The notes under the pieces: generated by a model
Database searches by the model: none
What the model was told of the DNA's origin: nothing
What the model saw: only the letters and a program-made list of their open reading frames with translations
NCBI RefSeq assembly: GCF_025717005.1
Contig: NZ_JAOVZU010000008.1
Location: 35,302-99,301, forward strand
Direction: 5' to 3'
DNA: 64,000 nt
Origin: Actinotalea endophytica
GTDB lineage: Bacteria; Actinomycetota; Actinomycetes; Actinomycetales; Cellulomonadaceae
Part shown: positions 26,910 through 36,079 of the stretch, one piece after another
How positions within the stretch are numbered: position 1 is the first letter of the stretch
Layout of the letters: the number at the start of each line of letters is the position of its first letter
Translations under genes and position numbers: made by a program

Positions 26910-28412
26910 TCAGTCCATCGCGGGCACAGCCGCCGGAGCAGCCTCGGAACCGACGGCCGCGGGGGCAGGCTCCGAGCCAACCCTCGCCCGCGTGCGGGGC
27001 AGCGTGAACGCGAGCAGCAGCACCGTCGCGGCGATGAACACCGCACCCGCGAAGAACGCCCGGTCCGCCCCGACCACGAACGCGTGCTGGGCGATCTCGG
27101 CCGCACTCGCCCCGACCTGCGACGCACCGGCCGCCGCGGAGCTGCCGACCGTCACCAGAATCGCCAGGCCGAGCGAGCCACCGACCTGCTGGGCGACGTT
27201 CACCAAGCCCGAGGCCGCACCGGCCTGCGCCGGCTCGACGTCCACCAGCGCCGCGTTGGTGAGCGGGACGAACGCCAGGCCGTTGCCGGTGCCGAACAGC
27301 AGCAGCGGCACGAGCACCGCGAGGTACCCGCTGTCCGCGGACAACCGCGACAGCACCAGCAGCGCCGTGGTCGACAACAGCAGGCCGCCGATGATCAGCG
27401 GACGCATGCCCACACGGGTCATCAGCGCCGCCGAGACCCTCGACATGGCGAACAGCACCGCGGTCAGCGGCAGGAACGCCAGGCCCGCGTCGAGCGGGCT
27501 GTAGCCGAGGACCTCCTGGAGGAACTGGGTGAGGTAGAAGAACATCCCCATCATCCCGGCGACCAGGAGGACGCGGCCGACCAGGGCCGCCGCACGGGTC
27601 CGGTGGTCGAACAGCGCGAGCGGCGTGATCGGTGACGCGGTGCGCATCTCCACCGCGACGAACAGGCTGATCAGCGCGATGCCGACGGTGAAGGCGGTCT
27701 CGGTGCCGAGGTCGGTCCAGCCGTCGGAGGCGGCCCGGACGAAGCCGTACACCAGGGCCGACACACCGAGCGTCGAGGTCAGCGCACCGGCGAGGTCGAA
27801 CCGGCCGCGCGTGCGCGGGGTCTCCTCGAGCGCGAACCGGCTGATCGCGATCAGCGCGAGGCCGATCGGCACGTTGACGAAGAACACCCAGCGCCAGGAC
27901 ACCCACTGGGTCAGGGCGCCACCGGCGAGCAGGCCGACGGCCGAGCCGCCGATCGAGACCGCGGAGAACCAGCCGAGGGCACGGGCGCGCTCGCGCCCCT
28001 CGGGGAACCGGCCGACTAGCAGCGCGAGCACCGACGGCGCGGCGAACGCGGCGCCGATCCCCTGCACCGCGCGCGCGGCGAGCAGCTGGGCGGAGTCCTG
28101 CGCGAGGCCGCCGACCAGCGAGGCGAGCACGAAGACCGCGATGCCGGCCAGCAGCACGCGTCGGCGACCGAGCAGGTCACCGGTGCGGGCGCCGAGCAGC
28201 AGCAGGCCGCCGAAGGTCAGCGTGTAGGCGTTGATGACCCAGGACAGCGCGGTCGGGCTGAACCCGAGCGCGGCCTGGATCTCCGGAAGGGCGACGTTCA
28301 CGATCGTCGCGTCGAGCACCAGCATCAGCTGGGTGGTGAGGATCGCGGCCATCACGAGCCACGGGGCCGCCCGGCGCACCTCGGCGCGGGCTGGGGTCGA
28401 GAGTGAGGACAC
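26910..28412 (-). CDS. MFS drug-efflux transporter, DHA2 (14-TM) family
   Basis: A 500-residue transporter. Motif ATIVNVALPEIQAALGFS in the first helix and WVINAYTLTFGGLLLLGART are typical of EmrB/QacA-type proton-driven efflux pumps. The conserved loop GDLLGRRRVLLAGIAVF follows helix 2. About 14 hydrophobic segments can be counted. GTG at 28412 follows GGAGG by 5 bases. It is divergent from a TetR regulator, and the gap carries GGAGG-N3-CCTCC operators. Substrates are probably toxic hydrophobic compounds, unknown which. Confidence 0.9.
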   Translation of the reverse strand: MSSLSTPARAEVRRAAPWLVMAAILTTQLMLVLDATIVNVALPEIQAALGFSPTALSWVINAYTLTFGGLLLLGARTGDLLGRRRVLLAGIAVFVLASLVGGLAQDSAQLLAARAVQGIGAAFAAPSVLALLVGRFPEGRERARALGWFSAVSIGGSAVGLLAGGALTQWVSWRWVFFVNVPIGLALIAISRFALEETPRTRGRFDLAGALTSTLGVSALVYGFVRAASDGWTDLGTETAFTVGIALISLFVAVEMRTASPITPLALFDHRTRAAALVGRVLLVAGMMGMFFYLTQFLQEVLGYSPLDAGLAFLPLTAVLFAMSRVSAALMTRVGMRPLIIGGLLLSTTALLVLSRLSADSGYLAVLVPLLLFGTGNGLAFVPLTNAALVDVEPAQAGAASGLVNVAQQVGGSLGLAILVTVGSSAAAGASQVGASAAEIAQHAFVVGADRAFFAGAVFIAATVLLLAFTLPRTRARVGSEPAPAAVGSEAAPAAVPAMD

Positions 28413-28472
28413 TGAGGCCTCCGAGTCGTAGTATGGGAGCAGAAGTGGAAGGAGCCTCCGGTAAGGAACTAT

Positions 28473-28515
28473 ACGGAGGTGCCCTCCGTTTATGCAACAG
28501 GAGGAGGCATCCTCC
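28473..28515. promoter_or_regulatory. Two TetR-type operators between MFS and TetR genes
   Basis: The inverted repeat ACGGAGG-TGC-CCTCCGT spans 28473-28489. A second with the same layout, GGAGG-CAT-CCTCC, spans 28503-28515. Centres are 28 bp apart. Both lie in the 162-bp divergent gap, so the TetR protein at 28575 probably represses itself and the efflux pump. A related but unspaced GGAGCCTCC is at 28451. Confidence 0.65.
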
Positions 28516-28574
28516 GTTTCAGAGCACGACTCTCGACCACGTCGCGCAGGGCGCGGCGACAGGAGGTGACCGCC

Positions 28575-29216
28575 GTGGCCAGGCAGGCGACGGCCCGCGG
28601 CGACGAGCAGGCGACCGGCAGCGCCGAGGCTGCCGAGACCGCCGCCAAGCCCCGCAAGCTCCGCGCGGACGCGGCCCGCAACCGCGAGAAGGTGATCACC
28701 GCGGCCGCCGACGTGTTCGCCGAGGGCGGCACCGACGCCTCGCTCGAGGAGATCGCTCGCCGCGCCGGAGTCGGGGTGGGCACGCTCTACCGGCACTTCC
28801 CCACCCGCGCCGCCCTCATCGAGGAGGTCTACCGCGGCGGGGTGACCGCGCTGTGCGCCCGGGCACCCGAGCTGCTCGCGACCCTTCCGCCCGACGAGGC
28901 CCTCGAGGAGTGGGTGCTCGGCTTCCAGGCCTACGTCGGCCGCAAGCGGGGCACGGCCACCGCCCTGCGCGCCGCCCTCGGCGACGAGTCGACGGCCGTC
29001 TTCGCCGACACCCACGAGCAGCTGCGGCAGGCGAGCAGGATGCTGTTCGACGCCGCGCACGCGGCCGGCAAGATCCGTGGCGACGTCGATCCGATGGAGG
29101 TCATGCGCACCGTGAGCGGTGTGTGCAGCGCCGGCGCCGACGCCAAGGACCCGGCGGCCGGTCTGCGGATGCTGCGCCTGGTGCTCGACGGCCTGCGGTA
29201 CGGCGCCGAAGGCTGA
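28575..29216 (+). CDS. TetR family transcriptional regulator
   Basis: A 213-residue regulator. Residues 28-75 form the TetR DNA-binding domain: RNREKVITAAADVFAEGGTD, then the helix-turn-helix LEEIARRAGVGVGTLYRHFP. The rest is the helical ligand-binding domain with a C-terminal TetR_C-like part (LGFQAYVGRKRGTATALRAA). GTG at 28575 is chosen because a near-perfect AGGAGGTGA lies 6 bases upstream; the open frame back to 28479 would run through the operators. The likely target is the divergent MFS pump and itself. Confidence 0.9.
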   Translation: MARQATARGDEQATGSAEAAETAAKPRKLRADAARNREKVITAAADVFAEGGTDASLEEIARRAGVGVGTLYRHFPTRAALIEEVYRGGVTALCARAPELLATLPPDEALEEWVLGFQAYVGRKRGTATALRAALGDESTAVFADTHEQLRQASRMLFDAAHAAGKIRGDVDPMEVMRTVSGVCSAGADAKDPAAGLRMLRLVLDGLRYGAEG

Positions 29217-29258
29217 CCCACCGGGGCGGCCGCTCACGCTCACCCAGCGCGGCACAGC

Positions 29259-30644
29259 ATGGGGCCCTGCGCCGCGCGGCCCCTGGCGCCGCCGCGCGGC
29301 GCACGCCAGGCTGACCCGGGGTGCCCGTCCTCCCCGACGCCCGAGCCGCCCCCGCTCCGGCTTCGTGCCGAGCTCGCCCTGGTCGCGGCCGGCGCCGGCG
29401 TCGGCATCGCGGCATCGGCCGCGGCCTACGCGTTCACGGTCCTCGCACACGAGGCCGAGGCCTTCGTCTGGCACACCGTGCCCGGATGGTGGGGAGCCGA
29501 GGAGGCACCGTGGTGGTGGGTCCTCGCGCTGCTCGCCATCGGCGGCGCGGCGGTGGCTGCGGCCATCCGGCTGCCGGGGCACGGCGGCCACCACCCGCTC
29601 GACCCGTTGTCCTTCGACATCCGGCCGTCGGCGCTGCCGAGCACCCTGCTCGCCGCCCTGGCCACCCTCGCCGCGGGCGCGGTGGTCGGCCCCGAGGCGC
29701 CGCTGATGGCGATCGGGACGGCGATCGCCTTCGCCGTGGCCCGCGGGGCGCTCGAAGGCGTGGCACCCGTCCTCGCGATGTGCGGTGCCGCCGCCGCCCT
29801 GGGCGTCGTGATCGGCAACCCGATGATCACCGCGATCCTGATCCTCGAAGGCGCAGTGATCAGCGCGCGCGTCGCCCATCGGCGCACCGTGGTGCTCGTG
29901 CACCTGCTCCCGGTGCTCGCCGCGCTCGGCGCGGGCTACCTGATCCGGGTCGGGGTCGGCACCTGGACCGGCGTCTCCAGCCATCCGCTCGAGCTCGGCG
30001 AGATCGCGCCGTACCCGACTCTCCTCGTTCGCGACCTCCTGCCGACCGTCGCGGTCGCCGTCGTCACCGCGCTGCTGCTGACGATGACCACCCGCGCAGC
30101 CGGCCAACTGCGCCGGCGGCTCCCCCCGCGGCTGGCCACCGCGGGCCTGGTGGTCGGCGGCCTGGTCGTCGGCGGCATCGCACTGGTGGTGCGCGCCGCG
30201 ACCGGCGAGCCGCTGTCGACGGTGCTCTTCTCCGGCCAGAACGACCTCGGCACGGTGCTCGCCATCACGTCGGCCGGCGCACTGCTCCTGGTGGCGCTGG
30301 GCAAGACCCTCGCGTACGGCGTGAGCCTCGGCGTCGGCTTCCGCGGCGGCGCGATCTTCCCGGCCATCACGGTCGGTGTGGCCCTGGCCACCGCCGCCCA
30401 CGCCGTGATGCCCGGCACCTCGGTGGCCCCGCTCGCCGCGGCAGGTGTCGGCGCCGCGGTCGGCGCCGTGCTCGGCCTGCCGTTCACGTCGGCGCTGTTC
30501 GGCCTCCTGCTGCTGTCCCCCTCCGGCGAGGCCGTGACCGTCGCCGCGGCCCTCGGTGCGGTGGCCGGCGTCCTGGCCGAGGCGTGGGTGGACGACCGGC
30601 TCCGCGTCCAGCCCGAGGACGAGGTCCAGGCGCCGCAGCACTGA
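29259..30644 (+). CDS. ClC family chloride channel/antiporter
   Basis: A 461-residue membrane protein with a ClC fold. The gating-glutamate region appears as AVVGPEAPLMAIGTAIA, where the usual G(K/R)EGP has become GPEAP: the glutamate is kept and the following glycine is alanine. The second conserved region GVGFRGGAIFPAITVGVALA fits the GxFxP element. About ten or more hydrophobic helices are visible. The ATG at 29259 gives a ~35-residue Pro/Arg-rich N-terminus, no good ribosome site is visible, and no in-frame start lies between it and the fold. Whether it is a channel or a Cl-/H+ exchanger cannot be told. Confidence 0.85.
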   Translation: MGPCAARPLAPPRGARQADPGCPSSPTPEPPPLRLRAELALVAAGAGVGIAASAAAYAFTVLAHEAEAFVWHTVPGWWGAEEAPWWWVLALLAIGGAAVAAAIRLPGHGGHHPLDPLSFDIRPSALPSTLLAALATLAAGAVVGPEAPLMAIGTAIAFAVARGALEGVAPVLAMCGAAAALGVVIGNPMITAILILEGAVISARVAHRRTVVLVHLLPVLAALGAGYLIRVGVGTWTGVSSHPLELGEIAPYPTLLVRDLLPTVAVAVVTALLLTMTTRAAGQLRRRLPPRLATAGLVVGGLVVGGIALVVRAATGEPLSTVLFSGQNDLGTVLAITSAGALLLVALGKTLAYGVSLGVGFRGGAIFPAITVGVALATAAHAVMPGTSVAPLAAAGVGAAVGAVLGLPFTSALFGLLLLSPSGEAVTVAAALGAVAGVLAEAWVDDRLRVQPEDEVQAPQH

Positions 30645-30701
30645 GGCCGGCTCGTCCGGCCCTCGGCCGGTGCGATCCCGGGCCGCCGGCCGGGGACCAG
30701 G

Positions 30702-33269
30702 TCAGAGCTTGGTGACCGGTGAGTAGCGCAGCAGGAGGCGCTTGGTGCCCTGGGCGCCGAAGTCGATCTTCGCGGTCGTGTTCGGGCCGCTGCCCTCGAT
30801 GCCCACGACGCGCCCGAGGCCGTACGAGTCGTGCGTGACGCGGTCCCCCACCTCGAGCGACGGGATCGCCGTGTTCGCCTTCGGGCTCGAGGATCCGGGC
30901 GTCGTGCGGGGCGGCGTGCCGGACCGGCTCTGGGTGGACGTCGACCCGGGCGACCGCCCGCCGCCGATCACCGTCCCGCCGTCGTCGTCGCGTCGGCCGT
31001 AGCCACCCGAGCCGTAGCCGCCGGAACCACGACCACCCCAGGCCGAGGCGCCGCCACCCCAGCCCGAGCCGCCGGCCCGCAGCGCAGCCATCGACGACTC
31101 GCGACGCCGCCAGTCGACGAGCTCGTCCGGGACGTCGTCGAGGAACCGGCTGGCCGGGAACTCGTTCGGCACGCCCCACGCGGTGCGCACCGCCGCGCGC
31201 GAGATGTACAGCCGCTGACGCGCCCGGGTCAGCCCGACGTAGGCGAGCCGGCGCTCCTCCTCGAGCTGCGCGGGGTCGGACAGCGAGCGCATGTGCGGGA
31301 AGGTGCCGTCCTCCCACCCCGTGACGAACACCACGGGGAACTCCAGGCCCTTCGCGGTGTGCAAGGTCATCAGGGTGACCACGCCCTGGTCCTCGCGCGG
31401 TCCGGCCTCGGCGGCGCCGTCCGCGACGTCCTCGGCCGGGATCTGGTCGGAGTCCGCCACCAGCGAGACCCGTTCCAGGAAGTCCGCCAGGTCCCCGTCC
31501 GGCTCGGCCTGCTCGAACTCGGTCGCGACCGCGTGCAGCTCGGCGAGGTTCTCCACCCGGGACGCGTCCTGCGGGTCGTCCGACGCGCGCAGCTCCGCCA
31601 GGTAGCCGGTGCGGTCCAGCACCTCGCCGAGCACCTCGGCCGGGCCGGCCCCCGAGTCGGCCAGCTCCCGGAGGCCGCCCATCAGCTCGCGGAAGCCGTG
31701 CAGCTGGGTCACTCCACGGGTGCCGATCCCCGGCGCCTCGTCGCACCGCTCCAGCGCCTGCCCGAAGGAGATCCGCTCGCGCTCGGCGAACGCCGCGAGC
31801 ATCGCCTCCGAGCGGTCGCCGATGCCGCGCTTCGGCACGTTCAGCACCCGCCGCAGGTTCACGTCGTCGTCCGGGTTGGCGATCGCGCGCAGGTAGGCGA
31901 TCGCGTCCTTGATCTCGCGGCGCTCGTAGAACCGCGTGCCGCCGACGACCTTGTACGGCAGGCCCACCCGGATGAGGACCTCCTCGAGCGCCCGAGACTG
32001 GGCGTTCGTCCGGTAGAACACCGCGACGTCACCGGGCCGCACACCGTCGGAGTCCCCGAGCCGGTCGATCTCCTCGGCGACGAACCGCGCCTCCTCGTGC
32101 TCGTTGTCCGCCACGTAGCCGACGATCTGCGCACCCTGGCCGGAGTCCGTCCACAGCTTCTTCGGCTTGCGGCCGGGATTGCGGGAGATCACCGCGTTCG
32201 CCGCGGACAGGATCGTCTGGGTCGAGCGGTAGTTCTGCTCGAGCAGGATGGTCTTGGCGTCCGGGTAGTCCGCCTCGAACTCGAGGATGTTGCGGATCGT
32301 CGCGCCGCGGAACGCGTAGATCGACTGGTCCGCGTCGCCGACCACGGTGAGCTCGCCGCGCGGCACCGCGTGCGCGGGGTCCGCCTCCGGCTGTCCCGTG
32401 TGCCCGGTGAGCTCGCGGACCAGCACGTACTGGGCGTGGTTGGTGTCCTGGTACTCGTCGACCAGGATCGCGCGGAACCGCCGGCGGTAGTGCTCGGCGA
32501 CCGCAGGATTCGCCTGCAGCAGGCGGACCGTCGTCATGATCAGGTCGTCGAAGTCCAGCGCGTGCGCCTGGCGCAACCGCTCCTGGTACCGCGTGTAGAC
32601 CGCGGCGAGCGCCTCGTCGAAGGCGTTGCCGCCGACCGACGCCGCGTACGCCTCGGGGCCGACCAGCTCGTCCTTGAGCGCGGAGATCTTCGACGCGAGA
32701 CCCTTCGCCGGGAACTTCTTCGGGTCCAGGTCGAGCTCGCGGGTGACCAGCGTGATCAGCCGCTGGGAGTCGGCGGAGTCGTAGATCGAGAACGACGAGC
32801 GCAGCCCGAGCGTCGAGGCCTCCCGGCGCAGGATCCGCACGCACGCGGAGTGGAACGTCGAGACCCACATCGCCCGCGCGGCCGGGCCCACCAGGGCCGC
32901 GACCCGCTCCCGCATCTCGGCGGCCGCCTTGTTGGTGAACGTGATGGCGAGCACCTGCGACGCGCGCAGCCGGCCGGTGGCCAGCTGGTACGCGATCCGG
33001 TGGGTCAGCACCCTCGTCTTGCCGGAGCCGGCCCCGGCGACGATCAGCAGCGGGCTGCCGTGGTGCAGCACCGCCTCGCGCTGCGGCGGGTTGAGGCCCT
33101 CCAGCAGCGCGGCGGCACGAGCAGCGCGCTCGGCCTCCCGCTCGGCGCGGCGGTCCTCACCCGGGTCGGCGGCGTCGTCCGCGTCGTGGTCCGGGCGTGG
33201 GGGCATGGCGGTCGGCAGGCGCGCGGGGTCGAGGCCACGCAGCGGCAGGTCGTCGAACAGGGTGCTCAT
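30702..33269 (-). CDS. pcrA: ATP-dependent DNA helicase, UvrD/PcrA type
   Basis: An 855-residue superfamily 1A helicase. Motif I LLIVAGAGSGKTRVLTHRIA lies near residue 78, motif Ia LAITFTNKAAAEMRER follows, and motif II is ILVDEYQDTNHAQY. Motif III is VVGDADQSIYAFRGA, and motif VI VGLTRARQRLYISRA. After a Gly/Ser-rich linker (GGGASAWGGRGSGGYGSGGY) the C-terminus VGDRVTHDSYGLGRVVGIEG is the Tudor-like domain that contacts RNA polymerase in PcrA proteins. It acts in repair and in clearing proteins or stalled polymerase from DNA. It is divergent from the zinc finger operon, separated by a 22-bp perfect palindrome. Confidence 0.95.
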   Translation of the reverse strand: MSTLFDDLPLRGLDPARLPTAMPPRPDHDADDAADPGEDRRAEREAERAARAAALLEGLNPPQREAVLHHGSPLLIVAGAGSGKTRVLTHRIAYQLATGRLRASQVLAITFTNKAAAEMRERVAALVGPAARAMWVSTFHSACVRILRREASTLGLRSSFSIYDSADSQRLITLVTRELDLDPKKFPAKGLASKISALKDELVGPEAYAASVGGNAFDEALAAVYTRYQERLRQAHALDFDDLIMTTVRLLQANPAVAEHYRRRFRAILVDEYQDTNHAQYVLVRELTGHTGQPEADPAHAVPRGELTVVGDADQSIYAFRGATIRNILEFEADYPDAKTILLEQNYRSTQTILSAANAVISRNPGRKPKKLWTDSGQGAQIVGYVADNEHEEARFVAEEIDRLGDSDGVRPGDVAVFYRTNAQSRALEEVLIRVGLPYKVVGGTRFYERREIKDAIAYLRAIANPDDDVNLRRVLNVPKRGIGDRSEAMLAAFAERERISFGQALERCDEAPGIGTRGVTQLHGFRELMGGLRELADSGAGPAEVLGEVLDRTGYLAELRASDDPQDASRVENLAELHAVATEFEQAEPDGDLADFLERVSLVADSDQIPAEDVADGAAEAGPREDQGVVTLMTLHTAKGLEFPVVFVTGWEDGTFPHMRSLSDPAQLEEERRLAYVGLTRARQRLYISRAAVRTAWGVPNEFPASRFLDDVPDELVDWRRRESSMAALRAGGSGWGGGASAWGGRGSGGYGSGGYGRRDDDGGTVIGGGRSPGSTSTQSRSGTPPRTTPGSSSPKANTAIPSLEVGDRVTHDSYGLGRVVGIEGSGPNTTAKIDFGAQGTKRLLLRYSPVTKL

Positions 33270-33299
33270 CGCACGCCCAGGGTAGGCGCTCGCGGGGAC

Positions 33300-33321
33300 A
33301 ACGCCGCACCGGTGCGGCGTT
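33300..33321. promoter_or_regulatory. 22-bp perfect palindrome in the pcrA/zinc-finger divergent promoter
   Basis: A perfect palindrome with half AACGCCGCACC and no spacer lies 30 bp from the pcrA start and 49 bp from the zinc finger gene start. It could be an operator for either operon, or a cruciform/hairpin in the 5' leader. It does not match the usual SOS box. Confidence 0.55.
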
Positions 33322-33370
33322 CGCCCGCCTCTGCCACGATGGGGCGCGCCCCCTTCCCCTCGGAGGAGCC

Positions 33371-33664
33371 ATGGCGACCTGTACCCACCTCGACGACCTC
33401 GAACCCGTGACCCCGTCCAGCCCAGGGTGCGAGGACTGCCTGCGGATCGGCGGCCGCTGGGTGCACCTGCGGATCTGCCAGCACTGCGGTCACGTCGGCT
33501 GCTGCGACCAGTCGCCGAACCGGCACGCCCGCGCCCACTGGCACGAGCAGCCCGACCACCCGGTCATCCGCTCGTACGAGCCCGGCGAGGACTGGTGGTG
33601 GTGCTACACCGACGAGCTGCTCTTCACCGTCGAGGGCGCACCGCCCGCACCGTCGCACCCCTGA
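33371..33664 (+). CDS. UBP-type zinc finger protein
   Basis: A 97-residue protein that is a single ZnF-UBP domain. Candidate zinc ligands are C4, H6, C20, C23, C36, C39, C44/C45, H52, H56, H58 and C78 (CEDC, CQHCGHVGCCD, RHARAHWHE). The central GHVGCCDQSPNRHARAHWHE is diagnostic. In eukaryotes such domains bind the ubiquitin C-terminus; bacteria of this type lack ubiquitin, so the partner is unknown. It heads a gene set with a histidine kinase and a REC-reductase fusion on the same strand (179 bp gap). ATG follows GGAGGAG. Confidence 0.9.
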   Translation: MATCTHLDDLEPVTPSSPGCEDCLRIGGRWVHLRICQHCGHVGCCDQSPNRHARAHWHEQPDHPVIRSYEPGEDWWWCYTDELLFTVEGAPPAPSHP

Positions 33665-33843
33665 CCGCGGCCGTGGTCGCGGCCACGCCGGAAGCCCGCG
33701 CGACCCCCGGGGCGAGTCCGGACCCTCCCCGGTCGGTCCCGGCGCCCGTCCGGCCGAGGGGTGTCGCCCGGCGGGCGCAGCACGTACTGTGATCACCCCC
33801 GAGCGATCTCCGGCCGTCGCGGCCCGGGGAGGAGGCGCGTCCG

Positions 33844-36069
33844 GTGCCCGAGCGAGGATGCATCTACCTCGTCGCCGACGACGAGGCGACCAGCCGTGCG
33901 CTACGCGCCCTGATCGAGAGCGCCGGGTACTCGGTCCGGACCGTCCCGGGCGACCTCGACGCGGTGCTGCCCGCCCTCGACGACCTGCCCGACCTCCTCG
34001 TGGTGCACGCGTACCTCGATGACGACGCGTTCGACCTCGTGACCCGGCTGCGGGCACGCACCGAAGCCCGCGACGTCCCGGTGATCTTCGTCGCCGACGA
34101 CGAGGACGGGGACACCCGGGTGCGCGGCCTCGAGGAGGGCGACGACGTGATCGTCGCGCCGCTGGAGGAGCGCGAGGTGCTCACCCGCATCGAGCGCCAG
34201 GTCACCGTGTCGAAGGTGCGTGCCGCACTGCGCGAGTCGGAGGCACAGTTCCGCTCGGTGATGGAGTCGGCGATCGACGCGATCATCTCCGCCGACTCCG
34301 ACGGGATCATCCGCAGCTGGAACTCCGCGGCGGCGGCACTGTTCGGCCACACCGAGTCCGAGATGGTCGGGCAGCCGATCGAGCTGATCATCCCCGAGCG
34401 GTTCCGGGGCAGCCACCGCGAGGGCGTCCACCGGGTCACGACCGGCGGTCCGACCCACGTGATCGGCCAGACCGTGGAGCTGGCCGCCCTGCGCCGCGAC
34501 GGCTCCGAGTTCCCCGTCGAGCTCTCGCTCGCGACCTGGTTCCTGGACGACCGGCGCTACTACACCGGGATCATCCGGGACATCAGCGAGCGCAAGCAGG
34601 CCGAGCAGAAGTTCCGCTCGGTCACCGAGTCGGCGATCGACGCGATCATCTCGGCCGACCACAACGGCGTGATCATCACCTGGAACTCCGCGGCGACCCG
34701 CATCCTCGGCTACTCCGAGGAGGAGGCGGTGGGCCAGCGGCTCGAGCTCGTGATCCCCGAGCGCTACCACGACCTGCACCGCGCCGGCATGGCGCGGTTC
34801 ACGGCCACCGGCGAACCGCACGTGATAGGCACCACCGTCGAGCTGTCCGCGTGCACCAAGTCCGGTGACGAGATCCCGATCGAGCTGTCGCTGTCCACCT
34901 GGACGGTGCGCGAGGACCGGTACTACACCGGGATCATCCGGGACATCGGCGAGCGCAAGGCGGCCGAGGAGGCGCTGCGGCAGAGCGAGCAGGCGCTCCG
35001 CGAACGCAGCGAGGAGCTGCGCCGCAAGAACGACGCGCTGCAGGAGACCCTCGACCAGCTGAGCCAGATGCAGGACCAGCTGATCCTGCAGGAGAAGATG
35101 GCCTCGCTCGGCAAGCTGAGCGCCGGCATGGCGCACGAGCTGAACAACCCCGCGGCCGCGGCCCAGCGCGGCGCCGCGCAGGCCCTCGCGGTGTTCACCG
35201 ACCTGCAGGACAACCAGCTGAAGCTCGGCATGCTCGGGCTGGACACGGAGCAGCGCGCGCGGCTGGCCGCCCTCGACCACCTCGCACGCGAGCGGGCGAA
35301 GTCGCCGGCCCAGCTCGGCGCGATCGAGCGGAGCGACCGCGAGGCCGCGTTCGACGACTGGCTCGAGGACCACGGCATCGGCGTGATCGGCGACCTCGCA
35401 CCGGCGCTCGTCGCGCTGGGGTTCCAGCCCGACGAGCTCGTCGCGCACGTCGAGGGATTCGACGGTGACGCGCTCGGGCTCGCGGTGCAGTGGGTGGCCC
35501 TGCGGTTCCTGATCTACAGCCTGTTCGCGGAGATCACGGTCGGCACGAACCGGATCGTCGAGCTGGTCACGGCGCTCAAGACGTACACCTACATGGACCA
35601 GGCGCCGGTGCAGGACGTCGACGTGCGCGAGGGTCTCGACAACACGTTGATCATCCTGCACAACAAGCTCAAGCGCGGCGTGACCGTCACCCGCGACTAC
35701 GACGAGCCGCTGCCACGGATCCAGGCGTACGCGAGCGAGCTGAACCAGGTGTGGACCAACCTGATCGACAACGCGATCGACGCGATGGGCGGCACGGGGT
35801 CGCTCACGATCCGGGCCCACCAGGACGCCGACGGGGTGCTCGTCGAGATCGAGGACGACGGGCCGGGCATCCCCGCCGAGGTCCGCTCGAAGATCTTCGA
35901 CCCGTTCTTCACCACCAAGTCGCCCGGCAAGGGCACCGGCCTCGGGCTGAACATCTCGCGGAACATCGTGGTCACCAAGCACGGCGGGTCCCTCGAGGTG
36001 GACTCGCAACCGGGGCGGACGCGGTTCCGGATCCGGCTTCCCGTCCGACCGGCGCGTGACGAGGGGTAG
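33844..36069 (+). CDS. PAS-domain sensor histidine kinase with degenerate N-terminal receiver
   Basis: A 741-residue cytoplasmic kinase. Residues 1-120 form a receiver-like domain, but the phospho-acceptor Asp is His55 (LLVVHAYLDDD) and the usual Lys-Pro is Ala-Pro (VIVAPLEE). Two very similar PAS domains follow (about 135-250 and 258-375; each has SAIDAIISAD and YYTGIIRDI). A coiled coil leads to the phosphorylation site H in LGKLSAGMAHELNNPAAAAQ. An unusual ~150-residue insert separates it from the ATP-binding domain (NLIDNAIDAMGG, GKGTGLGLNISRN). The start is GTG 33844 after GGGGAGGAGG. It ends 10 bp before the REC-reductase gene, its probable partner. Confidence 0.9.
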   Translation: MPERGCIYLVADDEATSRALRALIESAGYSVRTVPGDLDAVLPALDDLPDLLVVHAYLDDDAFDLVTRLRARTEARDVPVIFVADDEDGDTRVRGLEEGDDVIVAPLEEREVLTRIERQVTVSKVRAALRESEAQFRSVMESAIDAIISADSDGIIRSWNSAAAALFGHTESEMVGQPIELIIPERFRGSHREGVHRVTTGGPTHVIGQTVELAALRRDGSEFPVELSLATWFLDDRRYYTGIIRDISERKQAEQKFRSVTESAIDAIISADHNGVIITWNSAATRILGYSEEEAVGQRLELVIPERYHDLHRAGMARFTATGEPHVIGTTVELSACTKSGDEIPIELSLSTWTVREDRYYTGIIRDIGERKAAEEALRQSEQALRERSEELRRKNDALQETLDQLSQMQDQLILQEKMASLGKLSAGMAHELNNPAAAAQRGAAQALAVFTDLQDNQLKLGMLGLDTEQRARLAALDHLARERAKSPAQLGAIERSDREAAFDDWLEDHGIGVIGDLAPALVALGFQPDELVAHVEGFDGDALGLAVQWVALRFLIYSLFAEITVGTNRIVELVTALKTYTYMDQAPVQDVDVREGLDNTLIILHNKLKRGVTVTRDYDEPLPRIQAYASELNQVWTNLIDNAIDAMGGTGSLTIRAHQDADGVLVEIEDDGPGIPAEVRSKIFDPFFTTKSPGKGTGLGLNISRNIVVTKHGGSLEVDSQPGRTRFRIRLPVRPARDEG

Positions 36070-36079
36070 AGGAGCTCCG

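Noticed and set aside
28412..30641. Long upstream extension of the MFS frame
   Set aside because: It runs antisense through the TetR and ClC genes and has no protein-like pattern; the GTG at 28412 has a good ribosome site.
33300..33321. SOS (LexA) box at the pcrA promoter
   Set aside because: The palindrome does not fit the actinobacterial CGAAC-N4-GTTCG pattern.
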